From CAYSPU01 sp964432995 (GTDB lineage Bacteria > Verrucomicrobiota > Verrucomicrobiia > Limisphaerales > JAHDYP01), in contig CAYSPU010000263.1 of NCBI GenBank assembly GCA_964432995.1, forward strand, positions 1-7,999: a stretch of DNA of 7,999 nucleotides, read 5' to 3'. Position 1 is the first letter of the stretch. Each line of letters opens with the position of its first letter. The notes under the pieces were generated by a model, which was not told where the DNA came from, did not search any database, and worked only from the letters and a program-made list of their open reading frames with translations. Positions 1 to 6,572 of this stretch are shown piece after piece. The translations under genes were made by a program, and so were the position numbers.

Positions 1-1
1 G

Positions 2-118
2 CCGGAACCGGGGAGCATCAGTCTCTGCCTGTTGGGCGCCGGTGCCGTCGGCTTGCTCCGGCGGCGGTGGCGGAGGGGACCGCAACCAACCGCGGTGCAA
101 CCCGTAGCTCGAAGCTGA
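2..118 (+). CDS. C-terminal end of a PEP-CTERM sorted exported protein (5'-truncated by window edge)
   Basis: Only the last 38 codons are visible, ending at TGA 116-118; the gene starts left of the window. The frame reads PEPGSISLCLLGAGAVGLL followed by an arginine-rich run (RRRWRR) and about 13 further residues. That is the three-part PEP-CTERM signal: a Pro-Glu-Pro motif, a short hydrophobic helix and a basic cluster. In organisms with the EpsH/XrtA exosortase system, such tails anchor exported proteins at the membrane until exosortase cleaves near PEP, usually for envelope or extracellular-matrix delivery. The function of the protein body is unknown because it is not in the window. The residues after the basic cluster make the tail longer than usual; most end soon after the arginines. 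The motif is clear, but the fragment is short and no exosortase is visible here. Confidence 0.72.
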   Translation, partial: PEPGSISLCLLGAGAVGLLRRRWRRGPQPTAVQPVARS

Positions 119-140
119 GTCGGAAATGACGTCCACCATC

Positions 141-180
141 CGGGGACCTCGCCCCGCGCAACTCGGGTGCGGGGTCCCCG
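141..180 (+). terminator. Strong GC-rich stem-loop downstream of the PEP-CTERM gene
   Basis: Bases 141-152 pair with 169-180 as a 12-bp stem containing one G-T wobble (149 with 172), closing a 16-base loop. It starts 23 bases after the stop codon of the PEP-CTERM gene, where a transcription terminator is expected. No T-tract follows, so intrinsic termination is not assured. It could instead be an mRNA 3'-end stabiliser or part of the repeat-rich patch that continues to about 282. Confidence 0.4.
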
Positions 181-312
181 GGCACCCGCGTGCCGCGACG
201 AGGCAGGCATCCGTCCCTGGGTCCCTGCCCCTCACTCCGATCTTCGCTCGTCGGACGACAGAGGGTTGGGATGAGGGACAGGAGGTTTATGGAGTGGGCC
301 CTCACGCAAGGG
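181..312. repeat. Intergenic patch of imperfect inverted repeats between convergent genes
   Basis: This gap follows the first stem-loop and separates the PEP-CTERM gene from the convergent pheA. It holds GGCAC/GTGCC around a 4-base loop (181-194), GGCAGG (202-207) with CCTGCC (224-229), and a longer imperfect palindrome in which 224-238 matches the reverse complement of 268-282 at 12 of 15 positions. Read on the minus strand, the right half gives CCCTCATCCCAACCCTCT, a type of sequence I recall from dispersed intergenic repeats in some GC-rich bacteria; that is memory, not a search result. No gene is supported. A repeat remnant or a bidirectional 3'-end structure both fit. Confidence 0.4.
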
Positions 313-1377
313 CTAATCCGTGTTCGGGTAGGAGCCGAGGACCTTGACGAAGTTGCAGTGTTCGCCGAGTTGGGCGATGGCCCTGGCGACGCGGGGTTCG
401 CTGACGTGGCCGTCGCAGTCGATGAAGAAGTAGTATTCCCACGCGCGGCGCTTGCTGGGGCGGGACTCGATCTTGGTCATGTTGACCCGGTAGCGGCGGA
501 AGGGGGCGATGGCCTGGTGGAGGGCGCCGACCTTGTCGGCGACGCTGATCATGAGGCTGGTCCGATCGTGGCCGGTGGCGGGCGGGCTCTGGCGTCCCAG
601 GACGAGAAACCGGGTGGCGTTGTGCGGGTTATCCTGAATGTTGTAGGCAATAACACTGAGGTTGTAGCGTTCCGCGGCCAGGGAGCTGGCAATGGCGGCG
701 GTGGTGCGGTCGCGGGCGGCGGCGAGCTGCGCGGCGCGGGTGGTGGAAGAACTCTCGATGATCTCCGCGCGGGGGAGGTGGTTCTGGACCCAGGACCGGC
801 ACTGGGCGAGAGCCTGCGGGTGAGAGTAGATCCGGCGGATCTGCGCGAGTCGTCCGCGGCCGATGAGGCACTGCTGGATCGGCAGCACGATCTGCGAGAC
901 CACCTTGAGTTCGCTGTCCACAAACACATCCAAGGTGTGCGTCACCACGCCCTCGGTGGAGTTCTCAATCGGGACCACCCCGTAGTCGGCGCTGCCTTTG
1001 CTCACCTCGCTGAACACGTCGGCGATGGTCTTCTGCGGGGTGTAGTTGAGGCTGGAGCCGAAGCGGCGAATGGCGGCGAGGTGGGTGAAGGTTGCCGGCG
1101 GGCCGAAGTAGGCGATGGTCAGTGTCTTCTGCAGGGACAGGGCGCACGACATGATCTCCCGGTAAATGGTGCGGAGGGAGACGTCCGTCAGGGGGCCGTG
1201 GTTCAGGCGGACGACGCGGTTCAACACGGCGAGTTCGCGCTGCGGGGCGTAGGCCTCCTGCCCGGCGCGCATCTTGATGTTGCCGATCTCGAGAATGTGC
1301 CGGGTGCGCTGGTTGAGCAGCTCAACGATGTGGGCGTCAACGCGGTCAATGGCCTGGCGGTGCTCGGAGATGTTCAT
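313..1377 (-). CDS. pheA: Bifunctional chorismate mutase / prephenate dehydratase (P-protein)
   Basis: This 354-residue cytosolic enzyme converts chorismate to prephenate and then to phenylpyruvate, the committed steps to phenylalanine. Residues about 5-85 are an AroQ-type chorismate mutase. R7, R24, K35, R47 and E48 align by spacing with E. coli R11, R28, K39, R51 and E52. Residues about 86-262 are the prephenate dehydratase domain, with GVVPIENSTEG (133-143) and the essential T-R-F triad (255-257). Residues about 272-350 are an ACT domain with GALH (284-287) and ESRP (304-307), the phenylalanine-binding motifs, so feedback inhibition by phenylalanine is expected. The ATG at 1377 is chosen because it starts the domain and overlaps the scpB stop as ATGA. 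No Shine-Dalgarno motif is visible, which suggests translational coupling. A longer open frame upstream is antisense noise within scpB. The TAG stop is at 313-315. Confidence 0.95.
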   Translation of the reverse strand: MNISEHRQAIDRVDAHIVELLNQRTRHILEIGNIKMRAGQEAYAPQRELAVLNRVVRLNHGPLTDVSLRTIYREIMSCALSLQKTLTIAYFGPPATFTHLAAIRRFGSSLNYTPQKTIADVFSEVSKGSADYGVVPIENSTEGVVTHTLDVFVDSELKVVSQIVLPIQQCLIGRGRLAQIRRIYSHPQALAQCRSWVQNHLPRAEIIESSSTTRAAQLAAARDRTTAAIASSLAAERYNLSVIAYNIQDNPHNATRFLVLGRQSPPATGHDRTSLMISVADKVGALHQAIAPFRRYRVNMTKIESRPSKRRAWEYYFFIDCDGHVSEPRVARAIAQLGEHCNFVKVLGSYPNTD

Positions 1378-2120
1378 GGCTGGTGGGGGGGATCCGGAGC
1401 AGCGGGGGCCGGCTCGGCGGGCGCAGCCGGCGCTGGCGTCGGGGTGGCCGCGTCCAACGACAGCGTCCCCTGCGTTGCCGTTGACGCCGCGAGGTCGCCA
1501 GGGGGAGCGGTGGCCAACCCGGGTTCGGCGGTGAGCAGACCCGGGGGCTTCTGCAGCGGCAACCGGCGCAACTCGTCGGCTGCGGGCAGGTCGTCGAGGC
1601 TGCGGAGGCCGAAGTAATCGAGGAACAGCGCCGTCGTTCCGTAGGTCTGAGGGCGCCCGATGACTTCGGCGCGGCCGGTGACTTCGACCAGCCCTCGTTC
1701 CACCAGCGTCTGCATCACGCCATCGACGGAGACCCCGCGGATCTGCTCCATTTCGGCGCGGGTCAGGGGCTGCCGGTAAGCGATGATGGCCAGCGTTTCG
1801 AGGGCCGGCTGGGAGAGGCGCGGCGGGCGGGCCTTGAGGCCCAGAAGCGTCCGCAGCCAAGGGGCATACTCGGGGCGCGTCACGTATTGCCAGGCGCCGG
1901 CCACGCAGACGAGCCGGTAGCTCCGCGCCGCCGCTTCCGCTTCCGCGGCCAACTGCTCGAGCGCGGCCTGGATCTGGTCCACGGGAGTCTTCTTGAACGC
2001 CCGGGCTGCGGGGTCCTCCGCCTCCTCGGCGGCGGCGGCGAGCAGGGAGCGCAACTCCACGGTGCTGAGCGGCTTTTGCGACGAGAACAACAGGGCTTCC
2101 AGGACGAGCTTCAGTTCCAT
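1374..2120 (-). CDS. scpB: Segregation and condensation protein B
   Basis: ScpB (248 residues) forms a dimer that binds the ScpA kleisin and so the SMC ATPase, in the complex that compacts and segregates the chromosome. Residues 1-95 form the first winged-helix domain, opening with LVLEALLFSSQKPLS. Residues about 100-175 form the second, with the family hallmark ETLAIIAYRQPLTRAE (108-123) and then GRPQTYGTT (155-163) and FLDYFGL (166-172). The core ends near residue 190. The last 55 or so residues are a Pro/Ala/Thr-rich, probably disordered tail, giving a protein longer than the typical 170-200 residues. The gene lies 41 bases downstream of scpA and overlaps pheA by 4 bases, so the three genes probably share one transcript. 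The ATG at 2120 lacks a clear ribosome-binding site but matches the usual ScpB N-terminus. Confidence 0.95.
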   Translation of the reverse strand: MELKLVLEALLFSSQKPLSTVELRSLLAAAAEEAEDPAARAFKKTPVDQIQAALEQLAAEAEAAARSYRLVCVAGAWQYVTRPEYAPWLRTLLGLKARPPRLSQPALETLAIIAYRQPLTRAEMEQIRGVSVDGVMQTLVERGLVEVTGRAEVIGRPQTYGTTALFLDYFGLRSLDDLPAADELRRLPLQKPPGLLTAEPGLATAPPGDLAASTATQGTLSLDAATPTPAPAAPAEPAPAAPDPPHQP

Positions 2121-2161
2121 ACTTCAGCAGGGGATCGGCTTGGGTGGGGGCGTCATGCCTG

Positions 2162-2992
2162 TCACCCGCTTTCGGGCGCATCCGCGGAGGGGACGGGTGC
2201 CGGGCCCGCGGCTGCGGCCGGCGACGCGGCCGGTGCCTCGGTCGCCGGGAGCGGCAAGGCGGGGGTGTCTCCCCCTTCCCGGCGCTGGATTTCGATCTCG
2301 CCGAATTCCTTCTCCTGCACGGCCTCCAGGCGGCGAAGACGAATGAGTTCGAGAAGGGCCAGGAACGTGGCGACAACCTCCGAGCGGCTCGTGGTATGGG
2401 CGAACAGCTCGGTGAATCTCAGGCGCGGTCGCTCCGTGAGCAACTTCTGCAAGTGCTCGATCTTCTGGCTGACACTCCACTGGTCCTCGAAAATATCTCG
2501 GGGGCCTTCCCGCTCCTGCACCCGGCGCAGAATCTCACTGACGGCGTGGATCAGGTCAAAGACGGAGACCTCAGAGCGGGGCGGGGGCGGGGCGGCCACG
2601 TCCGGAGGCGCGGGAAGCCGGGGGTAGGTGCGCTCGCGTTCGCCCTCGAGCGTCTGGAGGCGGGCGGCGGCATCCTTGAACTTCTTGTACTCCACCAACT
2701 GGCGGATCAGTTCCCAGCGGGGGTCTTCTTCCTCCTCTTCCTCGGCGGCCACCTGTTGGTCGACGGGGAGCAACTCGCGGCTCTTGATGTACATCAACGT
2801 CGAGGCCATGACGAGGAACTCGCCCGCCACCTCAAGGTCAAGCTGGCGCATGACCTCGATGTACTCGATGAACTGGGTGGCGATCCGCGTCAGGTTGACC
2901 TCGTAGATGTCCACTTCCTCCTTCTTCACCAGGTAAAGAAGGAGGTCGAGCGGGCCCTCGAAGACCTCGAACTGGACCTTGTACTCCGGCAT
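2162..2992 (-). CDS. scpA: Segregation and condensation protein A (kleisin)
   Basis: ScpA (276 residues) is the kleisin that bridges the SMC heads and binds ScpB in the bacterial condensin-like complex. The N-terminal SMC-binding part shows FEGPLDLLLYLVKKEEVDIY (11-30) and EFLVMASTLMYIKSRELLP (58-76). An acidic run (EEEEEED, 84-90) leads into the EYKKFKDAA helix (101-109). A Pro-rich linker (about 124-139) follows, and the C-terminal winged helix (about 185-237) carries SRSEVVATFLALLEL (202-216). From about 243 the protein is an Ala/Pro-rich tail, much like the one on ScpB. The ATG at 2992 is preferred over an in-frame TTG at 2998: an AGGG motif sits 7 bases before the ATG but only 1 base before the TTG. 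It is the first gene of the scpA-scpB-pheA operon and is divergent from the deacetylase gene. Confidence 0.95.
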   Translation of the reverse strand: MPEYKVQFEVFEGPLDLLLYLVKKEEVDIYEVNLTRIATQFIEYIEVMRQLDLEVAGEFLVMASTLMYIKSRELLPVDQQVAAEEEEEEDPRWELIRQLVEYKKFKDAAARLQTLEGERERTYPRLPAPPDVAAPPPPRSEVSVFDLIHAVSEILRRVQEREGPRDIFEDQWSVSQKIEHLQKLLTERPRLRFTELFAHTTSRSEVVATFLALLELIRLRRLEAVQEKEFGEIEIQRREGGDTPALPLPATEAPAASPAAAAGPAPVPSADAPESG

Positions 2993-3046
2993 GCCCAAAC
3001 CCTGGCCCGCCCGGTCCCCAACAACCGGCGGGTCCAGGGGCGACGC

Positions 3047-3074
3047 ATCCTATCAGGGGGCCGCCCGTTGGCAA
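3047..3074 (-). promoter_or_regulatory. Sigma-70-like promoter for scpA-scpB-pheA
   Basis: On the minus strand a TTGCCA -35 box (3069-3074, five of six consensus bases) is followed after 16 bases by a TAGGAT -10 box (3047-3052, four of six, including TA and the final T). Transcription would start near 3040, giving a leader of about 48 bases before the scpA ATG. Position and orientation fit; the call rests on motif matching alone. Confidence 0.5.
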
Positions 3075-3096
3075 TGGTTTAGACCGCACGGCAGCC

Positions 3097-3125
3097 TTGC
3101 CTCCCGCCAGTTCGGGCGGTAGAAG
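3097..3125 (+). promoter_or_regulatory. Possible promoter for the deacetylase gene
   Basis: TTGCCT (3097-3102) and TAGAAG (3120-3125) are separated by 17 bases, each matching four of six consensus bases. The spacer holds a small inverted repeat, CCGCC (3104-3108) and GGCGG (3115-3119), that could be an operator or could be chance in GC-rich DNA. Transcription would start near 3132, only about 14 bases before the chosen ATG, leaving a very short leader with no Shine-Dalgarno motif. The -10 lacks the important final T, so this is tentative. Confidence 0.25.
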
Positions 3126-3145
3126 TGCGGGCGTCGTCAACAGCA

Positions 3146-4102
3146 ATGAAGATCATCACCCACGAACGGTGTGTGGACTATGAGTATGCGGGGCACCCGG
3201 AGCGCCCGGCCCGCATCCGCCGCACCTGGGAACGGCTGCGGGCGCAGCAGGCGCTGCCCCTCGAGTGGGTGGATCCCCTGCCGGTCGACGAAGCCCTGCT
3301 TGCCAAGGCCCATTCTTCCGCCCATCTCAAGCGCCTCGAAGCCCATGTCGATTTCGATATGGACACCCCCGCGTATGCGGACATCGCGCAACACGCGCGG
3401 CGGAGTGTGGGGGCCGGTCTCCACGCCATGCGTTCCGCCCTCAAAAAGGAAAAGGCGTTCTCCCTCATCCGCCCCCCGGGCCATCACGCCACCCGCGAAA
3501 AGGCCATGGGTTTCTGCTACCTCAACAACATCGCCCTCGCCGCCCTCGCCGCGCGCGCCGAAGGCGTCGGCAAGATCGCCATCTTCGACTTCGATGTCCA
3601 CCACGGGAACGGCACGGAGGACATCCTGGTTGATCAGGACGGTTTCCTGTTCATCTCGATCCACCAATACCCGGCCTACCCCGGCACCGGGCGGCATCCG
3701 CGCGGCAAGAACTGCCTCAACTACGTCGTCCCCCCCGGCTATGCCCGGCTCGACTATCGCGATGTCGCCTCACGGGCCCTGGAGAAGCTGCAGGCCTACC
3801 AACCGGAACTGGTGGCCGTCTCGGCGGGATTCGACGCCTACGCCCGGGACCCCCTCTGCCAGCAACAGCTCGAGCCCGAGGATTTCTGCTGGTACGGCGC
3901 CACCCTGCGGCAGTTGGGATTTCCCACCTTCAGCCTGCTGGAGGGAGGATACAGCGACGATCTCCCCGAGCTGATCCTGGCCTATCTCCGGGGTTTGCAG
4001 GGGATGCCCCTGCAGGAGGACTGGCAGGAGGCATCGGCCAAACCCCCGGAGCCGCCCAAGCCCGAGCCGGACCTGGAACCCTTCTGGGGACCCTCCTTCT
4101 GA
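3146..4102 (+). CDS. Histone deacetylase family protein (zinc-dependent amidohydrolase)
   Basis: This cytosolic protein of 318 residues belongs to the arginase/deacetylase fold that removes acetyl groups from lysines or acetylated amines. Visible motifs are HPERPARI near the N-terminus, RPPGHH with the active-site histidine pair H113-H114, GFCYLNN (122-128), DFDVHHGNGT with zinc ligands D150 and H152, SAGFDAY with the third ligand D230, and LEGGYS with catalytic Y269. The catalytic set is complete, so an active enzyme is expected. The C-terminus adds a Pro/Glu-rich tail of about 25 residues. The ATG at 3146 is chosen because the family N-terminus (MKIITHERC) begins there; a GTG at 3125 would add seven unremarkable residues. 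It is a lone gene, divergent from scpA and convergent with jag. No acetoin genes (acuA, acuB) lie beside it. The substrate (acetyl-lysine protein, acetylpolyamine or other) cannot be told from sequence. Confidence 0.93.
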   Translation: MKIITHERCVDYEYAGHPERPARIRRTWERLRAQQALPLEWVDPLPVDEALLAKAHSSAHLKRLEAHVDFDMDTPAYADIAQHARRSVGAGLHAMRSALKKEKAFSLIRPPGHHATREKAMGFCYLNNIALAALAARAEGVGKIAIFDFDVHHGNGTEDILVDQDGFLFISIHQYPAYPGTGRHPRGKNCLNYVVPPGYARLDYRDVASRALEKLQAYQPELVAVSAGFDAYARDPLCQQQLEPEDFCWYGATLRQLGFPTFSLLEGGYSDDLPELILAYLRGLQGMPLQEDWQEASAKPPEPPKPEPDLEPFWGPSF

Positions 4103-4111
4103 GCGGAGAAC

Positions 4112-4126
4112 CGGCCGCCCCGGCCG
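4112..4126 (+). terminator. Short GC hairpin after the deacetylase stop codon
   Basis: CGGCCG (4112-4117) repeats at 4121-4126. Because the hexamer is self-complementary, the two copies form a 6-bp stem with a 3-base loop, 9 bases after the TGA. No T-tract follows, so it is a weak terminator candidate. It lies just before the larger inverted repeat at 4139-4212. Confidence 0.3.
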
Positions 4127-4138
4127 AAGCCGCCCTAC

Positions 4139-4212
4139 AGAGTCCTTGAATCCTGAAACACCGAATTCAGAACTTGATCTGTCAACAACGTGTTTTGAAC
4201 TTCAAGGACTCT
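4139..4212. repeat. 74-bp AT-rich element with perfect 12-bp inverted ends between convergent genes
   Basis: AGAGTCCTTGAA (4139-4150) is the exact reverse complement of TTCAAGGACTCT (4201-4212). After a 3x3 mismatch the pairing resumes with about 8 pairs, two of them G-T wobbles, ending in AAACAC (4156-4161) with GTGTTT (4190-4195); the centre is a 28-base loop. By my count the element has 30 G/C in 74 bases, about 40%, far below its surroundings. Its right end contributes two bases of the jag stop codon. It could be a bidirectional terminator for the two convergent genes, although there is no T-tract, or a small non-autonomous mobile or palindromic repeat. No clear target duplication flanks it. 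Confidence 0.6.
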
Positions 4213-4660
4213 AGTGCTTGGGTCGAAGCAGGACCGCCTTCTTCTTGGTCCCTTCCACCTCGACGCTGTGGGTCTCCACCGCCGGATCATCCTTGAGCGC
4301 GTTGTGCACCACGCGCCGGTCAAAGGCGTTCATCGGCTCAAGCTCCACGATGTCGCCCCAGCGCCGGACTTTCTCGGCCGCTTCCTGGGCCTTCTGGACG
4401 AGCGCCTCGCGGGCTTGCGCGCGGTAGCCGCCGACGTCCACGGTCACTTTGGGAACGTTGCGGTCCTGGTGGTAGAGGAGGCGATTGAGAATGTACTGAA
4501 GTTGACTCAACGTCTGACCCTGGCGCCCGATCAGGCGGCCGGGATCATCCGTCTTCACGTCCAGCAACAGGCCTTCGTCCATCTCGTGGACGTCGATTGT
4601 GACGTCGAAGCCCATTTGTTTGAGGAGTTCCTCGAGCGTGGTTTTGGGTTCCGCAGGCAT
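4211..4660 (-). CDS. jag: KH-R3H RNA-binding protein, Jag/KhpB family
   Basis: This 149-residue protein belongs to the single-stranded nucleic-acid-binding family next to yidC in many bacteria, linked to cell envelope growth and small-RNA or mRNA binding (KhpB/EloR in Gram-positives). A short helical start is followed by a KH domain (about 28-80) with the GxxG loop as GRLIGRQGQTL (41-51), and an R3H domain (about 90-149) with the signature R115-xxx-H119 in DRRVVHNAL. The separate Jag-N domain of many Firmicutes proteins, which would precede the KH domain, is absent, so this is the short form. The ATG at 4660 is chosen; a TTG at 4696 would add 12 residues of no family character. No Shine-Dalgarno motif is seen. 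It lies 58 bases downstream of yidC as the last gene of the rpmH operon, and its TAG touches the inverted-repeat element. Confidence 0.9.
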   Translation of the reverse strand: MPAEPKTTLEELLKQMGFDVTIDVHEMDEGLLLDVKTDDPGRLIGRQGQTLSQLQYILNRLLYHQDRNVPKVTVDVGGYRAQAREALVQKAQEAAEKVRRWGDIVELEPMNAFDRRVVHNALKDDPAVETHSVEVEGTKKKAVLLRPKH

Positions 4661-4718
4661 AGTCAGAGCGGGCGTTAAGGGATTGGGCGTGAGCAAGCGC
4701 GCAGAGAGCGGCGGCGGG

Positions 4719-6563
4719 CTAGTTCTTCTTCTTCTTTGCCGGGCGTGGCGGCGTTATGGCTACTTTCGCCGCGCCAACCTTGGGGGCCGCCGCGGCTTTG
4801 GCGTCCGTGGTCTTCGTCAGTTTCGTCTGGGCAATCGTTAGCAGGTTCTGAACGGTCCAGTAAAGCGTCAAACCGGAGGAGAAGTTGTAGAGGATGAACA
4901 GGAAGATCAACGGCATGTACTGGAAGATCTTCTGTTGCACCGGGTCCGCGGTCGGCGAAGTCGGCGTCAGTTTCATCTGCCAGAACTGTGTTGCCCCCAT
5001 GATCAAGGGGAGGGGATTGACCGGCCACCCCAGCCCGGGAAGGAACCACACCGTGTCCGGCTGCGAAAGGTCCGCCGCCCATAGGAAGCTGGCCCCGCGC
5101 AGTTCGATGGCGCTCTGCAGCATCTGGTAGAAACCGATGAACACCGGGAGCTGAATGAGAATCGGCAGGCAGCCCGCCGCCGGGTTCACCTTGTTCTCCT
5201 TCATGAACTCCATCACCTTCCGGTTCATCTTGTCCGGGGTGTCCTTGTATTTGGCCTGGATCTCCTTGATCTGCGGCTGCAGCGCCTGCATCCGCTTCAT
5301 CGACCGCGTGCTCGCCTGCGTCGGCCACCAGAACACCAGCTTGATGAGAATCGTGATCACGATGATCGTCAGCCCATAGGAAATGCCCACGGAATGTATG
5401 GCGTTCATCGAGAGCAGCAGCCCCTTGGCAAAGAAACCTCCGAAGCCAAACCGCATCACCAGGTCCAACTGATTCCCCAGCCGCTGGCTCAGGCGGTCCA
5501 GCGTCCGATACTCCTTCGGCCCGGCAAACACATCGAACGAGAGCTCGAGGGCCTGCCCCGGCGCCAAGGTCTGCTCCGGATAGAGCAAGCCCGTCTGGAT
5601 GCCAAACGGCTTGGCCACCGCCCGGCGGTCCTGCTGCAGCTCCGCCGGCGTGGGCGCCGGCAAATCGATGTGGCGCGCGATCAACTGCGGCGCCGGGGCG
5701 TTCGTGGGCGGGATCGCCACCAGCGCGAAGAACCGGTTGTGCGCCGCCGCCCACACCACGTTGCTCTGCCCCGCCACGTGCACCGAACGCGGCGTCCCCG
5801 GCAAACACCCCAGGGTGCGGTTCGCAAACCAGTTGTTGTCCACCCACTGGGCCCGCCGCCCGTCATACCACTGGACCCCCTGCAGCGTGCCCACGTCATG
5901 CGCGTCCATCGGCGTGGCCGTCCCGATGACCCACTCCTGCAGCGGCACCCGCCGCGGCTCCGCACCGCGGTTCTCAATCCGCAGCCGGGTGTGCAACAGG
6001 TAGTTCGTCGCCGGCACGAACTCCTTGACCACCCACAGACCGTTGGTCAGCTCCTTCTCCGCACGCACGCCGTTCGTCGTCCGCGCCAGGACGAAAGCCC
6101 CGTCCCCCTGCAGCTCGGCGGAACCCAACAAGGCGAACGCCGGCACCGGGGCCGAGTCGTTCAGCGTCGCCACGTTGTTCGTCAGCGCCCGCGCCCGGGA
6201 CCGCCGTTCCACCGACTGCCGATAACCGGTAAGCTCCACCTGCTTCAGCCCGCCACCATGCGACGTGAACACATACCGCACGTCCTCTGCCTCCAAGGCC
6301 AGCGTCTCCTCGGGTTCCTCCGGAAGGACGAGAGAGGCCGCCGGCGCAGCCGGCACGGCAGCGGTCGCCGCTGTGGACGTGACCGGCGCGGCGGGACGTG
6401 TCACCCCCCCGGTGCTCGTCGCTGAAACCGCGGGGCCGTTCGTCTGGTCCTCCAGCGCCGAAGGTGGCAGAGGCGTCGGCGGAAACAGCCGGTTCACCAC
6501 CGGATACCAGAGCATCAACAGCCCAAACGACAGCGCAAGAATGAGAATCGATTTGCGGTCCAT
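4719..6563 (-). CDS. yidC: Membrane protein insertase YidC
   Basis: YidC (614 residues) is the inner-membrane insertase and chaperone that integrates membrane proteins, alone or with SecYEG. Residues 5-20 are the first membrane helix (ILILALSFGLLMLWY). A low-complexity Ala/Thr/Pro linker (about 40-80) leads to the large periplasmic P1 domain (about 85-355), typical of Gram-negative YidC. The conserved insertase core follows, with hydrophobic segments near 376-412, 460-485, 500-528 and 548-580. K408 occupies the position of the conserved groove arginine of E. coli YidC; lysine is common there in other bacteria. NPAAGCLPILIQLPVF (460-475) and SGLTLYWTVQNLL (563-575) are family signatures. The C-terminus is basic (KKKK), fitting ribosome contact. 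The ATG at 6563 directly precedes the first helix and lies 9 bases after the yidD stop. Confidence 0.97.
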   Translation of the reverse strand: MDRKSILILALSFGLLMLWYPVVNRLFPPTPLPPSALEDQTNGPAVSATSTGGVTRPAAPVTSTAATAAVPAAPAASLVLPEEPEETLALEAEDVRYVFTSHGGGLKQVELTGYRQSVERRSRARALTNNVATLNDSAPVPAFALLGSAELQGDGAFVLARTTNGVRAEKELTNGLWVVKEFVPATNYLLHTRLRIENRGAEPRRVPLQEWVIGTATPMDAHDVGTLQGVQWYDGRRAQWVDNNWFANRTLGCLPGTPRSVHVAGQSNVVWAAAHNRFFALVAIPPTNAPAPQLIARHIDLPAPTPAELQQDRRAVAKPFGIQTGLLYPEQTLAPGQALELSFDVFAGPKEYRTLDRLSQRLGNQLDLVMRFGFGGFFAKGLLLSMNAIHSVGISYGLTIIVITILIKLVFWWPTQASTRSMKRMQALQPQIKEIQAKYKDTPDKMNRKVMEFMKENKVNPAAGCLPILIQLPVFIGFYQMLQSAIELRGASFLWAADLSQPDTVWFLPGLGWPVNPLPLIMGATQFWQMKLTPTSPTADPVQQKIFQYMPLIFLFILYNFSSGLTLYWTVQNLLTIAQTKLTKTTDAKAAAAPKVGAAKVAITPPRPAKKKKN

Positions 6564-6572
6564 GCGGAGAAA

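Noticed and set aside
298..313. GCCCT/AGGGC hairpin at the pheA stop as a terminator
   Set aside because: The stem is only 5 bp, overlaps the first base of the stop codon and lacks a T-tract.
190..1617. 475-codon open frame on the plus strand opposite pheA and scpB
   Set aside because: It is antisense to two clear genes, is dominated by Gly/Ala/Val typical of GC-rich shadow frames, and shows no family motif.
1378..2376. 333-codon upstream extension of the pheA frame through scpB and into scpA
   Set aside because: The chorismate mutase domain begins at the ATG at 1377; the extension is Arg/Pro-rich shadow of scpB in another phase.
2144..3082. 312-codon plus-strand open frame opposite scpA
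   Set aside because: It is antisense to scpA, whose conserved motifs are unambiguous; the frame has no recognisable content.
4675..5847. 390-codon minus-strand open frame in another phase of yidC
   Set aside because: It overlaps the conserved YidC core entirely and its composition is that of a shifted reading frame.
5394..6425. 343-codon plus-strand open frame opposite yidC
   Set aside because: It is an Arg/His/Pro-rich shadow of the yidC coding strand without motifs.
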